DNA of 53,380 bases from the NCBI GenBank assembly GCA_947473805.1, contig CANJGB010000024.1, positions 1 to 53,380 on the forward strand. The letters run 5' to 3'. The notes under the pieces are model-generated. The model did no database searches. It worked only from the letters and a program-made list of their open reading frames with translations, and was not told the DNA's origin. Source of the stretch: Alphaproteobacteria bacterium. Its GTDB lineage: Bacteria > Pseudomonadota > Alphaproteobacteria > Ferrovibrionales > Ferrovibrionaceae. The number at the start of each line of letters is the position of its first letter. The stretch's first letter is position 1. Positions 19,072 through 28,640 of this stretch are shown here, piece after piece. Both the position numbers and the translations under genes were made by a program.

Positions 19072-20234
19072 GGCAGCGGCCGCACCTGTCCCAAGACCCG
19101 AAGGATCACATCCGCTGCACGCAGGCTGGGCGGATCGCCGCCTTGTCCCAGCATCGCCATCGCCTGGTTCGCTGCTGCCGCCTGCTCGGCGCGCATACGC
19201 GGGTCGTTCAGCAGCCGTTCAACGACGTCGGCCAGTTTTACCGGCTCGCAATCGTCCATGATCAGTTCCGGCACGACCAGCCGGTCGAGCAGGATGTTGA
19301 CCAGATTGGCAAAGCGCACGGTGATGAACCGCCGCGCCAGCCATGCGGTGATCGGATTGACCCGGTAAGCCACTGCCGACGGCACGCCGGCCAAAGCCAG
19401 TTCCAGCGCAACGGTACCCGATGCCGCGAGCGCCGCACTACTGGCGGCGAAAGCATCGTACTTCTCGCTTTGCCCGGTAATAACCAGGACCGGACCGGGC
19501 CAGTCCGCCACGCCCGCCCGGACCTGTGCGACGACGCCTGTCACGGTCGGGATCACCGTGTGAAACGGGCCGATCTTTTCCTGCAACCGCGCCATGGCGT
19601 CGCGGAAGACCGGCAGATGCCGCCGCACCTCGCCCTCGCGGCTGCCCGGCAGGACGGTGACGATGCGCGCATCTGCAGCAATGCCATGCTTCTGGCGGAA
19701 CAGGCCGCCATTGCCGTTGGCTGCGCCGGACTCCACCACCGGATGGCCGACGAAATCGGTCGCCAGGCCTTCGCGGGTGAACCAGTCCGGCTCAAACGGC
19801 AGCAGGCACAGCAGGCGGTCAAACAATTGCGCCGTGGTCTTCGCGCGTTTCGGCTTCCACGCCCACACTTGCGGCGCGACAAAATGGATCAGGCGGATGC
19901 CCTGCCCCTTCAAACGTCGCGCGAGGCGGAAGTTGAAGCCCGGGCTGTCGATAGTCACCACCGCATCGGGCCGCTCGGCCACAGCAAATGCCACGGTCTG
20001 CTTGACGCGGCCCAGGATGCGCCGCGCCCGCGGCAGCACCTCGAGGAAGCCCATGACCGAGAGTTCTTCCATCGGGAAAAGGCTGGTCAGGCCTTGCGCC
20101 GCCATCTGCTCGCCGCCGACGCCGATGAAATCGACGCCGCCCAGGCTGTGCAGTTTCAGCGCCGCCATCAGGCGCGCGCCCAGCAGATCGCCCGACGGCT
20201 CGCCCGCAATCAGCATGATGCGCAACCGGCTCAC
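19068..20234 (-). CDS. lpxB: Lipid-A-disaccharide synthase
   Basis: Joins UDP-2,3-diacylglucosamine and lipid X into the lipid A disaccharide at the inner membrane. The GT19 family protein has 388 residues, with the N-terminal IMLIAGEPSGDLLGARLMAAL motif, FVAPQVWAWKPKRA, VLPGSREGEV and the C-terminal sugar-nucleotide site near SGTVALELALAGVP. GTG start; overlaps lpxI by four bases (GTGA-type coupling). It is the last gene of the large minus-strand envelope operon. Confidence 0.96.
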   Translation of the reverse strand: MSRLRIMLIAGEPSGDLLGARLMAALKLHSLGGVDFIGVGGEQMAAQGLTSLFPMEELSVMGFLEVLPRARRILGRVKQTVAFAVAERPDAVVTIDSPGFNFRLARRLKGQGIRLIHFVAPQVWAWKPKRAKTTAQLFDRLLCLLPFEPDWFTREGLATDFVGHPVVESGAANGNGGLFRQKHGIAADARIVTVLPGSREGEVRRHLPVFRDAMARLQEKIGPFHTVIPTVTGVVAQVRAGVADWPGPVLVITGQSEKYDAFAASSAALAASGTVALELALAGVPSAVAYRVNPITAWLARRFITVRFANLVNILLDRLVVPELIMDDCEPVKLADVVERLLNDPRMRAEQAAAANQAMAMLGQGGDPPSLRAADVILRVLGQVRPLP

Positions 20235-21067
20235 GCGGGAAACTCCGCGCCGTCGAAGCCGAACAGGAACAGGCCTGCCGCATCGGCCGCCGCCACGACA
20301 CCGGCGCGGTCGAGGATCAGGGCGCTGCCGGCCTCCACCGCCACGCCGGCCAGCCGCGCCGCATGCACATTGTTGATGGTGCGGACGCCGATGGTCGGCA
20401 GATCGACCCGGCGCTCCTGGCCCGGCTTCACCAGCTTCACCAATACGCCGCCACGTCCGGCGCCATTCAGGCCGGCACAGCGCGCCAGCAGCGCATCCGT
20501 GCCGTCCGCCGCCTCAACGTCCAGCACCTGTCCGTCACGCACGACAGCGGCCTGGCCGACGTCCAGCCGGCCCAGCTCGCGCGCCGCGGCTATGGCGCGG
20601 GCGATGTCTGCCTTGTCGGCGTCGCCGGGGCGCACCCGTCCCAGCACGCCGGCGGACGCCAGCAGGCCGGCGGCGACCTGGTCTGCGCCGATCACGCGGA
20701 AACCCTGTTCCTCGAAATATGCGACCAGCGTTTTTAGCAGCGCGTCGTCACCCTGCCCCGCGGCGCGGATCACCCGGGGCAGCAGCTTGATGCCCTGCCA
20801 GTCGGGACGTAGCCGGGCAAAGTCGGGCCGGCCGATGCGACCGGCCATGACAACCTCGCCGCAATCATTCTGGCGCAGGTTTTCGATCACGCCGCCGACG
20901 GCGGCTATGTCCAGCCAGGCATGCGCCCGCCCCGCCACCGTGGCAGGGTCGCACTCACCGTTGATCGCGATGGTAAAGGTCCGGCGACCCTGTGCCTCGG
21001 CCGCCTGCAGCACTGCCGCCGGCAGCGTCCCGCCACCGGCCACGACCCCCAGGGCCGTGTCAGTCAC
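20231..21067 (-). CDS. lpxI: UDP-2,3-diacylglucosamine diphosphatase LpxI
   Basis: Hydrolyses UDP-2,3-diacylglucosamine to lipid X, replacing LpxH in most alphaproteobacteria. The 278-residue DUF1009 family protein starts GVVAGGGTLPAAVLQAAEAQGR and contains the conserved KLVKPGQERRVDLPTIGVRTI block and a C-terminal GVVAAADAAGLFLFGFD. GTG start at 21067; it overlaps lpxA by 8 bases and lpxB by 4, so expression is tightly coupled. Confidence 0.94.
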   Translation of the reverse strand: MTDTALGVVAGGGTLPAAVLQAAEAQGRRTFTIAINGECDPATVAGRAHAWLDIAAVGGVIENLRQNDCGEVVMAGRIGRPDFARLRPDWQGIKLLPRVIRAAGQGDDALLKTLVAYFEEQGFRVIGADQVAAGLLASAGVLGRVRPGDADKADIARAIAAARELGRLDVGQAAVVRDGQVLDVEAADGTDALLARCAGLNGAGRGGVLVKLVKPGQERRVDLPTIGVRTINNVHAARLAGVAVEAGSALILDRAGVVAAADAAGLFLFGFDGAEFPA

Positions 21068-21869
21068 CGGCGAGGACGGCGTCGGGCTTCGGCGTGCAGA
21101 TGCCGCGCGACGACGCCTTGCGGATGAAATCGACGACTTCCATGACCAGCGTGTTCGAGGCGAACAGTTGCGCCACGTCCTCCAGCCGCTCCTGCAGCGT
21201 GCCTTCCTCGGCGAACATCAGGCGGTAGGCCGTGCGCAGCTGATGGATCGCATCGCGCTCGAAGCCGCGGCGCTTCAGGCCCACGAGGTTCAGTCCCGAA
21301 AGGTGCGCGCGGTTGCCGATCACGGTGCCGTACGGAATGATGTCGTTCTCGACCGCCGACATGCCGCCGATCATCGCGTGGCGGCCGATGCGGACGAACT
21401 GATGCACCGCCGCCGCGCCGCCGATGATCGCGAAATCGCCGATCTCGATATGGCCACCCAGCAGGACGTTGTTCACCACCACGACGTTGTTGCCGATATG
21501 GCAGTCATGCGCCACGTGGGCGCAGGCCATGAACAGGCAGTTGTCGCCGGTGGAGGTCAGCATGCCGCCGCCCTCGGTGCCGGGATTCATCGTCACGAAC
21601 TCGCGGATCGTGTTGCGCTTGCCGATGGTCAGCTGCGACGGCTCGCCCTTGTACTTCAGATCCTGCGGCTGGTGGCCGATAGAGGCGAACGGAAAGATGC
21701 GCGTCGCCTCGCCCACGGTCGTGTGACCGGTCACGACCACGTGCGAGTGCAGATGCACGCCGTCATGCAACGAAACATTGGCGCCCACCGTGCAGAATGG
21801 GCCGATCTCGACATCGCTGCCGAGCTTCGCGCCGTCTTCGACCACGGCGGAGGGATGAATCTTGGCCAT
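21060..21869 (-). CDS. lpxA: UDP-N-acetylglucosamine acyltransferase
   Basis: First step of lipid A synthesis: 3-O-acylation of UDP-GlcNAc with hydroxyacyl-ACP. The 269 residues form a left-handed beta-helix of hexapeptide repeats (IHPSAVVEDGAKLGSDVEIGPFC ...) with the conserved ACAHVAHDCHIGNNVVVVNN active-site segment carrying the catalytic His, and a helical C-terminus. It lies 8 bases downstream of fabZ and overlaps lpxI. Confidence 0.96.
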   Translation of the reverse strand: MAKIHPSAVVEDGAKLGSDVEIGPFCTVGANVSLHDGVHLHSHVVVTGHTTVGEATRIFPFASIGHQPQDLKYKGEPSQLTIGKRNTIREFVTMNPGTEGGGMLTSTGDNCLFMACAHVAHDCHIGNNVVVVNNVLLGGHIEIGDFAIIGGAAAVHQFVRIGRHAMIGGMSAVENDIIPYGTVIGNRAHLSGLNLVGLKRRGFERDAIHQLRTAYRLMFAEEGTLQERLEDVAQLFASNTLVMEVVDFIRKASSRGICTPKPDAVLAGD

Positions 21870-21877
21870 GCGCCCTG

Positions 21878-22345
21878 CTACTCGTCGAGGATCATGGCCG
21901 AGAACGTGGCCTCGGCGGCAAGCTTGCCCTCGACGGTCACCTCGCCCACGAACTTCCAGACATTGCCGCGACGGCGGTCGCGTGTCACCTTGATGTGCAA
22001 CTGGTCACCCGGCACGATTGGCCGGCGGAAGCGCGCATTGTCGACGCCCATGAAGTAGACCAGCTTGCCTTCGGACGAGGCGCCAAGCGTATAGACCACC
22101 AGTACCGCGGCGGTCTGCGCCATGCTCTCGATGACCATCACGCCCGGGAATACAGGGCGCTGGGGGAAGTGACCCTGGAAGAACGGCTCGTTGATCGTGA
22201 CATTCTTGATGCCGATGGCGCTGTGATCGGCGCGCAGCTCGATGACCTTGTCGACCAGCAGCATCGGATAGCGATGCGGGATCATCTGCATGACCCGGTT
22301 GATGTCGGCCGTCCCGAGCGCGCCTTCCGTCGCGATCACGTTCAT
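21878..22345 (-). CDS. fabZ: 3-hydroxyacyl-ACP dehydratase FabZ
   Basis: Dehydrates 3-hydroxyacyl-ACP in fatty acid elongation. The ATG at 22345 ([20 protein letters not shown]) gives 155 residues, the family's length; the frame is open further upstream but without homology. The hot-dog fold signature [19 protein letters not shown] contains the catalytic His and Glu. The start overlaps the lpxD stop (ATGA), so lpxD and fabZ are coupled. It shares the hydroxyacyl-ACP pool with LpxA and LpxD, which explains the linkage. Confidence 0.95.
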   Translation of the reverse strand: MNVIATEGALGTADINRVMQMIPHRYPMLLVDKVIELRADHSAIGIKNVTINEPFFQGHFPQRPVFPGVMVIESMAQTAAVLVVYTLGASSEGKLVYFMGVDNARFRRPIVPGDQLHIKVTRDRRRGNVWKFVGEVTVEGKLAAEATFSAMILDE

Positions 22346-23370
22346 GATTGTCGTCCCTTGTTTTCCGCCAGCCGTTTTACCGTGGCCACTTCCCTGAAGA
22401 ACTGCTTGATCGGCATTGCCGGCGAGCCGCACCAGATTTCGCCGCCTGGAATGTCGGTCATTACGCCGCTCTTGGCCGCGACCTGGGCGCCATCGCCGAT
22501 CCGCAGGTGACCGGCTATGCCACCCTGGGCGCCGAGAGCGACGAAATTCCCCAGCTTCGAGGAGCCCGCCACCCCGGACTGCGCCACGATGATGCATCCC
22601 CGGCCGAGCGTCACGTTGTGCCCGATCTGCACCAGATTATCAATCCAGCAGCCCGGCCCGATGACGGTGTCCGGTCCGGACCCGCGGTCGATCGTACTGT
22701 TCGCGCCGACGTCGCAACCGTCACCGATCACGACCCGGCCCAGCTGCGGCACCTTCACATGGCCGGCCGGATCGGGCGCAAAGCCGAACCCGTCCTGGCC
22801 GATCCGCACGCCGGCATGCAAGGTGACCCGGTCGCCGATGTCGCAATGACTGACCGACACCAGGGCGCCGATCCGGCAGTCGCGGCCGATCCCCACATTG
22901 GCGCCGATCACGCTGTTGACACCGATACTGGTGCCCGCACCGATCTTGGCGCCCGCCTCGACCACAGCGCCGGCGGCAATGCTGACGCCTTCGCCCAGAA
23001 CAGCCGTAGGGTCTACAATCGCACGGGCGTGGATGCCCGCGGCCGGCTGCGCAACCGGATAGAACGCCTGGGCCGCCAGGGCATAGGCGCGATAGGGCCG
23101 GTCGCTGAGCAGCAGGGCCACGCCGGGGGGCGCCGACTTCGCGTGCCTGGGCGCCACGATGCACGCCGCCGCAGACGTCGCCTTGAAGGCATCGACATAC
23201 TTTGCGTTGTCGAAGAAGCTCAACTGGCCGGGGCCAGCCCCTTCCAGAGGCGCGACATCGACGATCTCGATGTCGGGGTCTACGCCGGGGCCGAGGGTCG
23301 CGCCGCCACGTGCAGCCAGATCGCCGAGACGGAACGGGCCCTGGCGCGCGAAGAAGCGCGGATCCGCCAT
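22342..23370 (-). CDS. lpxD: UDP-3-O-acylglucosamine N-acyltransferase
   Basis: Third acyl step of lipid A synthesis: N-acylation of UDP-3-O-acylglucosamine. The 342-residue protein has an N-terminal uridine-binding domain ([21 protein letters not shown]) followed by hexapeptide repeats (about 110-300) with the [26 protein letters not shown] catalytic His region. It follows skp with a 7-base gap and overlaps fabZ. Confidence 0.96.
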   Translation of the reverse strand: MADPRFFARQGPFRLGDLAARGGATLGPGVDPDIEIVDVAPLEGAGPGQLSFFDNAKYVDAFKATSAAACIVAPRHAKSAPPGVALLLSDRPYRAYALAAQAFYPVAQPAAGIHARAIVDPTAVLGEGVSIAAGAVVEAGAKIGAGTSIGVNSVIGANVGIGRDCRIGALVSVSHCDIGDRVTLHAGVRIGQDGFGFAPDPAGHVKVPQLGRVVIGDGCDVGANSTIDRGSGPDTVIGPGCWIDNLVQIGHNVTLGRGCIIVAQSGVAGSSKLGNFVALGAQGGIAGHLRIGDGAQVAAKSGVMTDIPGGEIWCGSPAMPIKQFFREVATVKRLAENKGRQS

Positions 23371-23377
23371 CCCGCCG

Positions 23378-23941
23378 CTACTGGACCGCCGGGGCAGGCA
23401 TCTTGACGGTCGGCATGCGCTGGTCGAGACGCTTCAGCACCTCGGCGGTGATGTCGAGCTGATCGCTCGCAAACTGCACCTGGGCCTTGTCGATCACGAC
23501 AGTAATGCCCCGCTCGTTGCCAATGTCGTTGATGATCTGCTGCACGGCGCCCGCAATCGTGGCGCGGCCGGTGTTGACCGCGGTCTCGAGCGCGCGGCTG
23601 CGCTCCTGCACCTTGCGCTGCACGTCGCCGACACGGCGTTCGAAATCGCGGCGGCGCTGGTCGAACGCGTCCGGCGCCAGGATGGCACGCTGGCGCACCA
23701 GTTCCTGGTCCTCGCCACGCAACCGCTCCTCGTCCTTCTGGGCGTCGCCCTGATACTGCAGGCGATACTGCTCGAACTGCTGGCGCAGGCTCTTGAACGA
23801 GGCGGCGTCACGGAAAATGCGCTGGTTGTCGATGATGCCAATAACGGCCGGGGGAAGCTTCTGGGCGAAAGCCGGCAGCGCGCCGCCGACGACTGCAAAT
23901 ACAAGGGCCATTGAAAACAGCAAACGGCGTGTGGACGTCAT
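23378..23941 (-). CDS. skp: OmpH/Skp family outer-membrane protein chaperone
   Basis: Periplasmic holdase that escorts unfolded outer-membrane proteins to the BAM complex. The ATG at 23941 lies one base after the bamA stop and opens a signal peptide ([20 protein letters not shown] ... AFA-Q). The 187 residues have the [22 protein letters not shown] start of the family and long charged helices (about 50-130) that form the Skp tentacles. Location between bamA and lpxD is standard. Confidence 0.92.
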   Translation of the reverse strand: MTSTRRLLFSMALVFAVVGGALPAFAQKLPPAVIGIIDNQRIFRDAASFKSLRQQFEQYRLQYQGDAQKDEERLRGEDQELVRQRAILAPDAFDQRRRDFERRVGDVQRKVQERSRALETAVNTGRATIAGAVQQIINDIGNERGITVVIDKAQVQFASDQLDITAEVLKRLDQRMPTVKMPAPAVQ

Positions 23942-23942
23942 G

Positions 23943-26222
23943 TCAGAACCTGGTGCCAAAATTGAAACGGAAGTATTCGGTCTGGTCGAAGTCCTGCTTC
24001 ATCACAGGAAGACTGAAGTCGAGCTTGATCGGGCCCAGCGGGCTGCGCCACGACAGACCAACACCGACGGTGGCGCGCAATGCACTGCTTTCCAGCAGGC
24101 CGATCGCCGGCTCGTCCACATCGTGGGCCGAACCGACCAGGCCGAACACACGGCCCAGCATGCCGAATTCCTGCGGCAGACCCAGCGGGAACTGCGCCTC
24201 GGCCGTGGCGGTGTAGTAGATGTTCGCACCCAGGGCATCGCCGCTGGTCGCATCGCGGGCGCCGACGCCGCCGGCTTTGAAACCGCGGAAATTGTCGCCA
24301 CCGACATAGAAGCGGTTGGTCAGGCGGACATCGTCGGAGAGACCAAAGATATGGCCACCTTCCAGAGCGCCGCTCAACACCACCTGGTCGAAGATCGGGA
24401 AGTAGTGCGCGTATGAACCGGTGTGACGCACGAAATATTCCGTGCCGCCGACGCCGCCATACTCCTCGCCGAACTTGACGAGGTAGCCGTCGCTCGGATT
24501 GCTGCGGTCGTCCAGGCGGTCATAGACCAGCGTATAGCCCACGGTCGACGTGACGCTGCTGCCCTGTTGCCGGATCACCGCCGCCGAGGCTCCGGGCTTC
24601 ACGTTGTCGATGATGTCGCGACGGATGCGGTAGGCCGGGTTTGCAAATAGGTGCTCGGTAACCGGGAAGCCAAGGCGCAGGCCGCCACCGGTCGAGGTCT
24701 GGTCGTAGTTGCTGCGGTTCTGGAAGTCGTACTTCGTGTGGAACACGTCGTAACCGGCCAGCAGTTCGCGGTCGAGGAAGTAAGGTTCGGTAAAGCTGTG
24801 GTCGATCTGCTGGCGCGACTTCGACACCGACAGGTTCAGCTTCACGTCCTGGCCGCGGCCGAGGAAGTTGCGCTCGCGAAGGCCGATGTTGCCCAGGATC
24901 GCCTCGCTGGTCGAGAAGCCGGCGCCGACGGTCAGTTCGCCGGTCGACTTATCCTGGACGTTGACGTCGAGGACAATCTTGTCCGCCTCCGAGCCGCGGG
25001 TTTCGGCGATATTGACCTTCTCGAAGAAGGCCAGGCCGCGCAGACGGGTCCGCGACCGGTCCAGCTTGGCGCGGTTATAGGCGTCGCCCTCGGAGAGACG
25101 GAATTCGCGCCGGATAACCTTGTCGAGGGTACGGACGTTGCCCGTCACGTTGATGCGCTCAACATAGACGCGCGGACCTTCGTCGATCTGGAATGTGACG
25201 TCGATGATCCGCGTGTCGCGATTCTTGCGGACGTCAGGCTTCACATCGACAAAGGCATAACCCAGTTCGCCGAGGCGCGCGGTGATGTTCTGGATCGTGC
25301 GGTCCAGCTCGCCGGCATCGAAAGTATCGCCGGGGTCTAAGGTGACGGCGGGCTTGAACGCGGCAGTATCGGTCAGGCCCGGAATCGACGATTTCACATC
25401 GACAGTGCCGAACTTGTAGGCGTCACCTTCCTCGACCGTGAAGGTGATGAAAAACGCCTCGCGCGATGGCGTCAGTTCCGCCACGGCCGAGACAACGCGG
25501 AAATCGGCATAGCCATGCGACAGGTAGAACTTGCGCAGCTGCTCGCGGTCGTAATTCACGCGGTCGGGATCGTAGGTGTCGTCGTTCGACAGAAAGCGCC
25601 ACCAGGCGGTTTCCTTGGTCGACAGCACCTCGCGCAGGCGGCCGTCGGAATACTTGCCATTGCCGATAAAGCGGATGCGCTCGATCCGGGTCGCCGCGCC
25701 CTCGGTGATCTCGAACACGAGATCGACGCGGTTCTGCGGCAGCTGGATAACTTTCGGCTCGACGGTGGCGGCAAACCGGCCGGACCGGCGATAGAGCTGC
25801 AGGATGCGCTGCAGATCGGACTGAACCTTGCTGCGGCTGTAAACCTGCCGTGGGCGCAGCTGGACTTCCTTGAGTAGGACCTCTTCGGTCAGGCGCTGGT
25901 TGCCTTCGAAGGCCAGGCGGTTGATGATCGGGTTCTCGACCACGCGGACCATCAGGTTGTTGCCCTGGCGGCTGGCGGTTACGTCGGCAAACAGGCCGGT
26001 GGCGAACAAAGCCTTCAGCGAGCGGTCGATCTTTTCGTCGTCAAAGGGATCGCCAGGCGCAATCAACATGTACGAGCGGACCGTGTCCGCCTCGATACGC
26101 TGGTTGCCCTCGACATTGATGTCGCGCAGCGAACCGCCGAACTGGGCAAAAGCCGGCTGGGACAGGCCCAACAGGCCGGCGGTGGCCAACATCAGCAAAA
26201 TGGATCGGATCGCTCGCCGCAC
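23943..26222 (-). CDS. bamA: Outer membrane assembly factor BamA
   Basis: Core of the BAM machine that folds beta-barrel proteins into the outer membrane. I choose the GTG at 26222, which opens a clean signal peptide (RRAIRSILLMLATAGLLGLS ... AFA-Q) with a GAGGCGAG site upstream; GTG 26237 or TTG 26303 would add an unlikely leader. About 759 residues: five POTRA domains (INVEGNQRIEADTVRSYM, LAFEGNQRLTEE, IRFIGNGKYSDG and others) to about residue 420, then a 16-strand barrel with the conserved GGDNFRGF loop and a terminal Phe (FRFNFGTRF) recognised for assembly. Confidence 0.95.
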   Translation of the reverse strand: MRRAIRSILLMLATAGLLGLSQPAFAQFGGSLRDINVEGNQRIEADTVRSYMLIAPGDPFDDEKIDRSLKALFATGLFADVTASRQGNNLMVRVVENPIINRLAFEGNQRLTEEVLLKEVQLRPRQVYSRSKVQSDLQRILQLYRRSGRFAATVEPKVIQLPQNRVDLVFEITEGAATRIERIRFIGNGKYSDGRLREVLSTKETAWWRFLSNDDTYDPDRVNYDREQLRKFYLSHGYADFRVVSAVAELTPSREAFFITFTVEEGDAYKFGTVDVKSSIPGLTDTAAFKPAVTLDPGDTFDAGELDRTIQNITARLGELGYAFVDVKPDVRKNRDTRIIDVTFQIDEGPRVYVERINVTGNVRTLDKVIRREFRLSEGDAYNRAKLDRSRTRLRGLAFFEKVNIAETRGSEADKIVLDVNVQDKSTGELTVGAGFSTSEAILGNIGLRERNFLGRGQDVKLNLSVSKSRQQIDHSFTEPYFLDRELLAGYDVFHTKYDFQNRSNYDQTSTGGGLRLGFPVTEHLFANPAYRIRRDIIDNVKPGASAAVIRQQGSSVTSTVGYTLVYDRLDDRSNPSDGYLVKFGEEYGGVGGTEYFVRHTGSYAHYFPIFDQVVLSGALEGGHIFGLSDDVRLTNRFYVGGDNFRGFKAGGVGARDATSGDALGANIYYTATAEAQFPLGLPQEFGMLGRVFGLVGSAHDVDEPAIGLLESSALRATVGVGLSWRSPLGPIKLDFSLPVMKQDFDQTEYFRFNFGTRF

Positions 26223-26283
26223 TACCGCTCGCCTCACTCTACCGGTCGGGTTTGCCCCGAATGCCGCGCCAGAGGCAGCAGCA

Positions 26284-27417
26284 TCAGGAGAACAACCCGG
26301 CAACGAATTTTATCACCCCGTTCCGTCCCAGATCGTTCCAGGTGGCAAAAAGGAACAACGACAAAACGAAGGTCAACCCGATCCTGAATCCAACCTCTTG
26401 GGCGCGCTCGCCCAACGGCCGTCCCCGAATAGCTTCAAGGGCATAGAACAATAAATGCCCGCCGTCCAGCATGGGGATGGGAAACAGGTTGATGAAGCCG
26501 ATGGCGACCGAAAGTGTCGCCATAAGCGAGACCAGCGCCAACAGACTCAACCGGGCGACGTCGCCGGTAATTTTCGCAATTCCGATGGGCCCCGAAATCT
26601 GGTCGCCCGATTCGGCGCCGGTCACCAACCGCTTGATATAGGTCAGGTTGGTCGAGACCACCGCGCCGGTTTCCCGCACCCCCTGCCAGACCGCCGATAG
26701 CGGGTCGAGCTGGATGAATTCCGGCTTGCCGCCACCGATGCCCAGCTGGCCGACCTTGTGGCTGCCGCCGAAGCCATCCGGCACGTCCTTGCGGGCGGGT
26801 GTGACGGTCAGGGTCAGCGGCTGGCTGTCGCGCTCTAGGTCGACCTTGAGCGGCGTATCGGCATTGACCATGACGATGGCGCGCAGTTCTTCGAAGCGCT
26901 GAATCGTCGAGCCGTCGATGCGCAGGATGCGGTCGCCGGCCCGCAGGCCTGCCGTTTCTGCCGCGCTGCCCTCGGCAACGCTGCCAACAACGGGGGGCGT
27001 AAACGGCTGCCCAAAGAACGTGAACAACAGGGCGTAAATAGCTATTGCAAAAAGGAAATTCGCCGCCGGTCCCGCCGCAACCACGGCGCTGCGCTGCAAT
27101 ACCGACTTGCCGTGCAGCGAGCGGCTGCGCTCCTCCGGCGTCATCTGTGCCAGGGCCTCGGCAGGGTTCGAGGCGGCCGAGGCATCGCCGTAGAACTTGA
27201 CGTAGCCGCCCAGCGGCAGGGCGCTGATCTTCCAGCGGGTTCCGTGGCGATTGGTCCAGCCGAACAGTTCAGGGCCGAAACCGATGGAGAAGGTTTCGAC
27301 CTGCACCCCGTTCCAGCGGCCCACCCAGTAGTGGCCCAGTTCGTGGACATAGACGATAGCGGTCAGGACCGCGAGGAACGGGACGACGTAGAGGACAACT
27401 GAAAGCACTTCGCTCAT
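26284..27417 (-). CDS. rseP: Site-2 protease RseP
   Basis: Intramembrane zinc metalloprotease that cuts anti-sigma factors and signal peptide remnants. The 377 residues carry the HExxH motif (YVHELGHYWVGRW) in the first membrane helix, one clear PDZ domain (about 120-200, GDRILRIDGSTIQRFEEL), and the second metal motif FPIPMLDGGHLLFYALEAI near 320. One PDZ domain is typical of alphaproteobacteria. It lies 14 bases after dxr and 61 before bamA. Confidence 0.95.
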   Translation of the reverse strand: MSEVLSVVLYVVPFLAVLTAIVYVHELGHYWVGRWNGVQVETFSIGFGPELFGWTNRHGTRWKISALPLGGYVKFYGDASAASNPAEALAQMTPEERSRSLHGKSVLQRSAVVAAGPAANFLFAIAIYALLFTFFGQPFTPPVVGSVAEGSAAETAGLRAGDRILRIDGSTIQRFEELRAIVMVNADTPLKVDLERDSQPLTLTVTPARKDVPDGFGGSHKVGQLGIGGGKPEFIQLDPLSAVWQGVRETGAVVSTNLTYIKRLVTGAESGDQISGPIGIAKITGDVARLSLLALVSLMATLSVAIGFINLFPIPMLDGGHLLFYALEAIRGRPLGERAQEVGFRIGLTFVLSLFLFATWNDLGRNGVIKFVAGLFS

Positions 27418-27431
27418 GCCTGAATCCTAAT

Positions 27432-28640
27432 TCAGCGGGTCCCGACTAGGACAGCGGCAATACGGCGCGCCTCCTCGTCGGTGGCGCGTACTTCGTCCAG
27501 GGTCGATACCGGCGTGCGGGGCAACTGTTCGAGAGTTCGCTCCACAATTCGGGCAATATCGAGGAAGCCGATCCGGTTGGCCAAAAAAGCCTCGACGGCA
27601 ACTTCGTTCGCCGCGTTCAGGGTGGTGGGCACGGAACCGCCCGACCGCAGTGCGTGGCGGGCCAGGGTCAAAGCCGGAAACCTAGCCGGATCAGGCGTTT
27701 CGAAGCTCAAGCTACCAAGTACGGCGAGGTCCAGGCGCGGTGACGGTGCGGCCATGCGGCCCGGCCAAGCCAAGGCATGGGCGATCGGCGTCCGCATGTC
27801 GGGTGATCCCAATTGGGCCAGGACCGAGCCGTCGATATAAGCGACCATGGAATGTATTACGGACTGTGGGTGGATCAGGATCTCCAGCCGCGGCTCGGGC
27901 ACCGGGAACAGGAAACTGGCCTCGATCAGTTCCAGCCCCTTGTTCATAAGTGTCGCGGAATCGACCGAAATCTTGGCCCCCATGCTCCACACCGGATGGG
28001 CCACGGCCTGGGCTGGAGTGACATCGCGCATTTCCGCAAGGCTGAGCTTGCGGAACGGCCCGCCCGAAGCGGTCAGGATGATCTTTTCCACCGCCTCGAT
28101 GCGGTCGAAGTCGAACACCTGGAAAATGGCGTTGTGCTCGGAATCCACCGGAAGCAGGGTCGCACCGTGCTCACGCACCGCGGCCATGACCACATCGCCG
28201 GCACAGACCAGCGTCTCCTTGTTGGCGATGGCGACGACACCGCCCCGCCGGATGGCCGCGAGCGTCGGTTCCAGGCCGGCAGCGCCGACAATGGCCGCCA
28301 TTGTCCAGTCGGCCGGGCGGGCAGCGGCCTCCACCATGCCGCTCGGGCCGGCCATGACCTCGATTCCGGTGCCAGCCAGCGCCTCTTTCAGCGCCCCGTA
28401 GGCCTGCGCGTCACCAATGGCGACGCAGCGGGGACGCAGTTTGCGGGCCTGGGCCGCGAGGGCCTCGGCATTTGTATTGGCGGTTAGCACTTCGACGGTA
28501 AAGGCGTCGCCGCCCCGTTCGATCAGGTCGATGGTGTTGCGCCCGACCGAGCCGGTGGCGCCCAGGATGCTGATCCGACGCCGGTTACCGGCGCTCTGCG
28601 GCCGCTTGTGGTCGCGGAGGTTCGTGACTATTGGCGCCAA
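27432..28640 (-). CDS. dxr: 1-deoxy-D-xylulose 5-phosphate reductoisomerase
   Basis: Second step of the MEP isoprenoid pathway, making MEP from DXP with NADPH. Homology begins RRISILGATGSVGRNTIDLI. No ATG or GTG lies close before it; the best start is TTG at 28640, overlapping cdsA by 13 bases and giving 402 residues, a normal length. Active-site blocks ANKETLVCAG, VDSEHNAIFQ, TASGGPF, VDSATLMNKGLELIEA and the metal/loop region are intact. The rare start suggests coupling to cdsA translation. Supplies isoprenoid precursors for the neighbouring uppS. Confidence 0.93.
   Translation of the reverse strand: MAPIVTNLRDHKRPQSAGNRRRISILGATGSVGRNTIDLIERGGDAFTVEVLTANTNAEALAAQARKLRPRCVAIGDAQAYGALKEALAGTGIEVMAGPSGMVEAAARPADWTMAAIVGAAGLEPTLAAIRRGGVVAIANKETLVCAGDVVMAAVREHGATLLPVDSEHNAIFQVFDFDRIEAVEKIILTASGGPFRKLSLAEMRDVTPAQAVAHPVWSMGAKISVDSATLMNKGLELIEASFLFPVPEPRLEILIHPQSVIHSMVAYIDGSVLAQLGSPDMRTPIAHALAWPGRMAAPSPRLDLAVLGSLSFETPDPARFPALTLARHALRSGGSVPTTLNAANEVAVEAFLANRIGFLDIARIVERTLEQLPRTPVSTLDEVRATDEEARRIAAVLVGTR

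Noticed and set aside
19143-22058. A 971-codon open frame on the plus strand opposite lpxB, lpxI and lpxA
   Set aside because: High GC keeps antisense frames open. The translation is His/Arg/Gln-rich with no domain, while the minus strand encodes three unmistakable lipid A genes.
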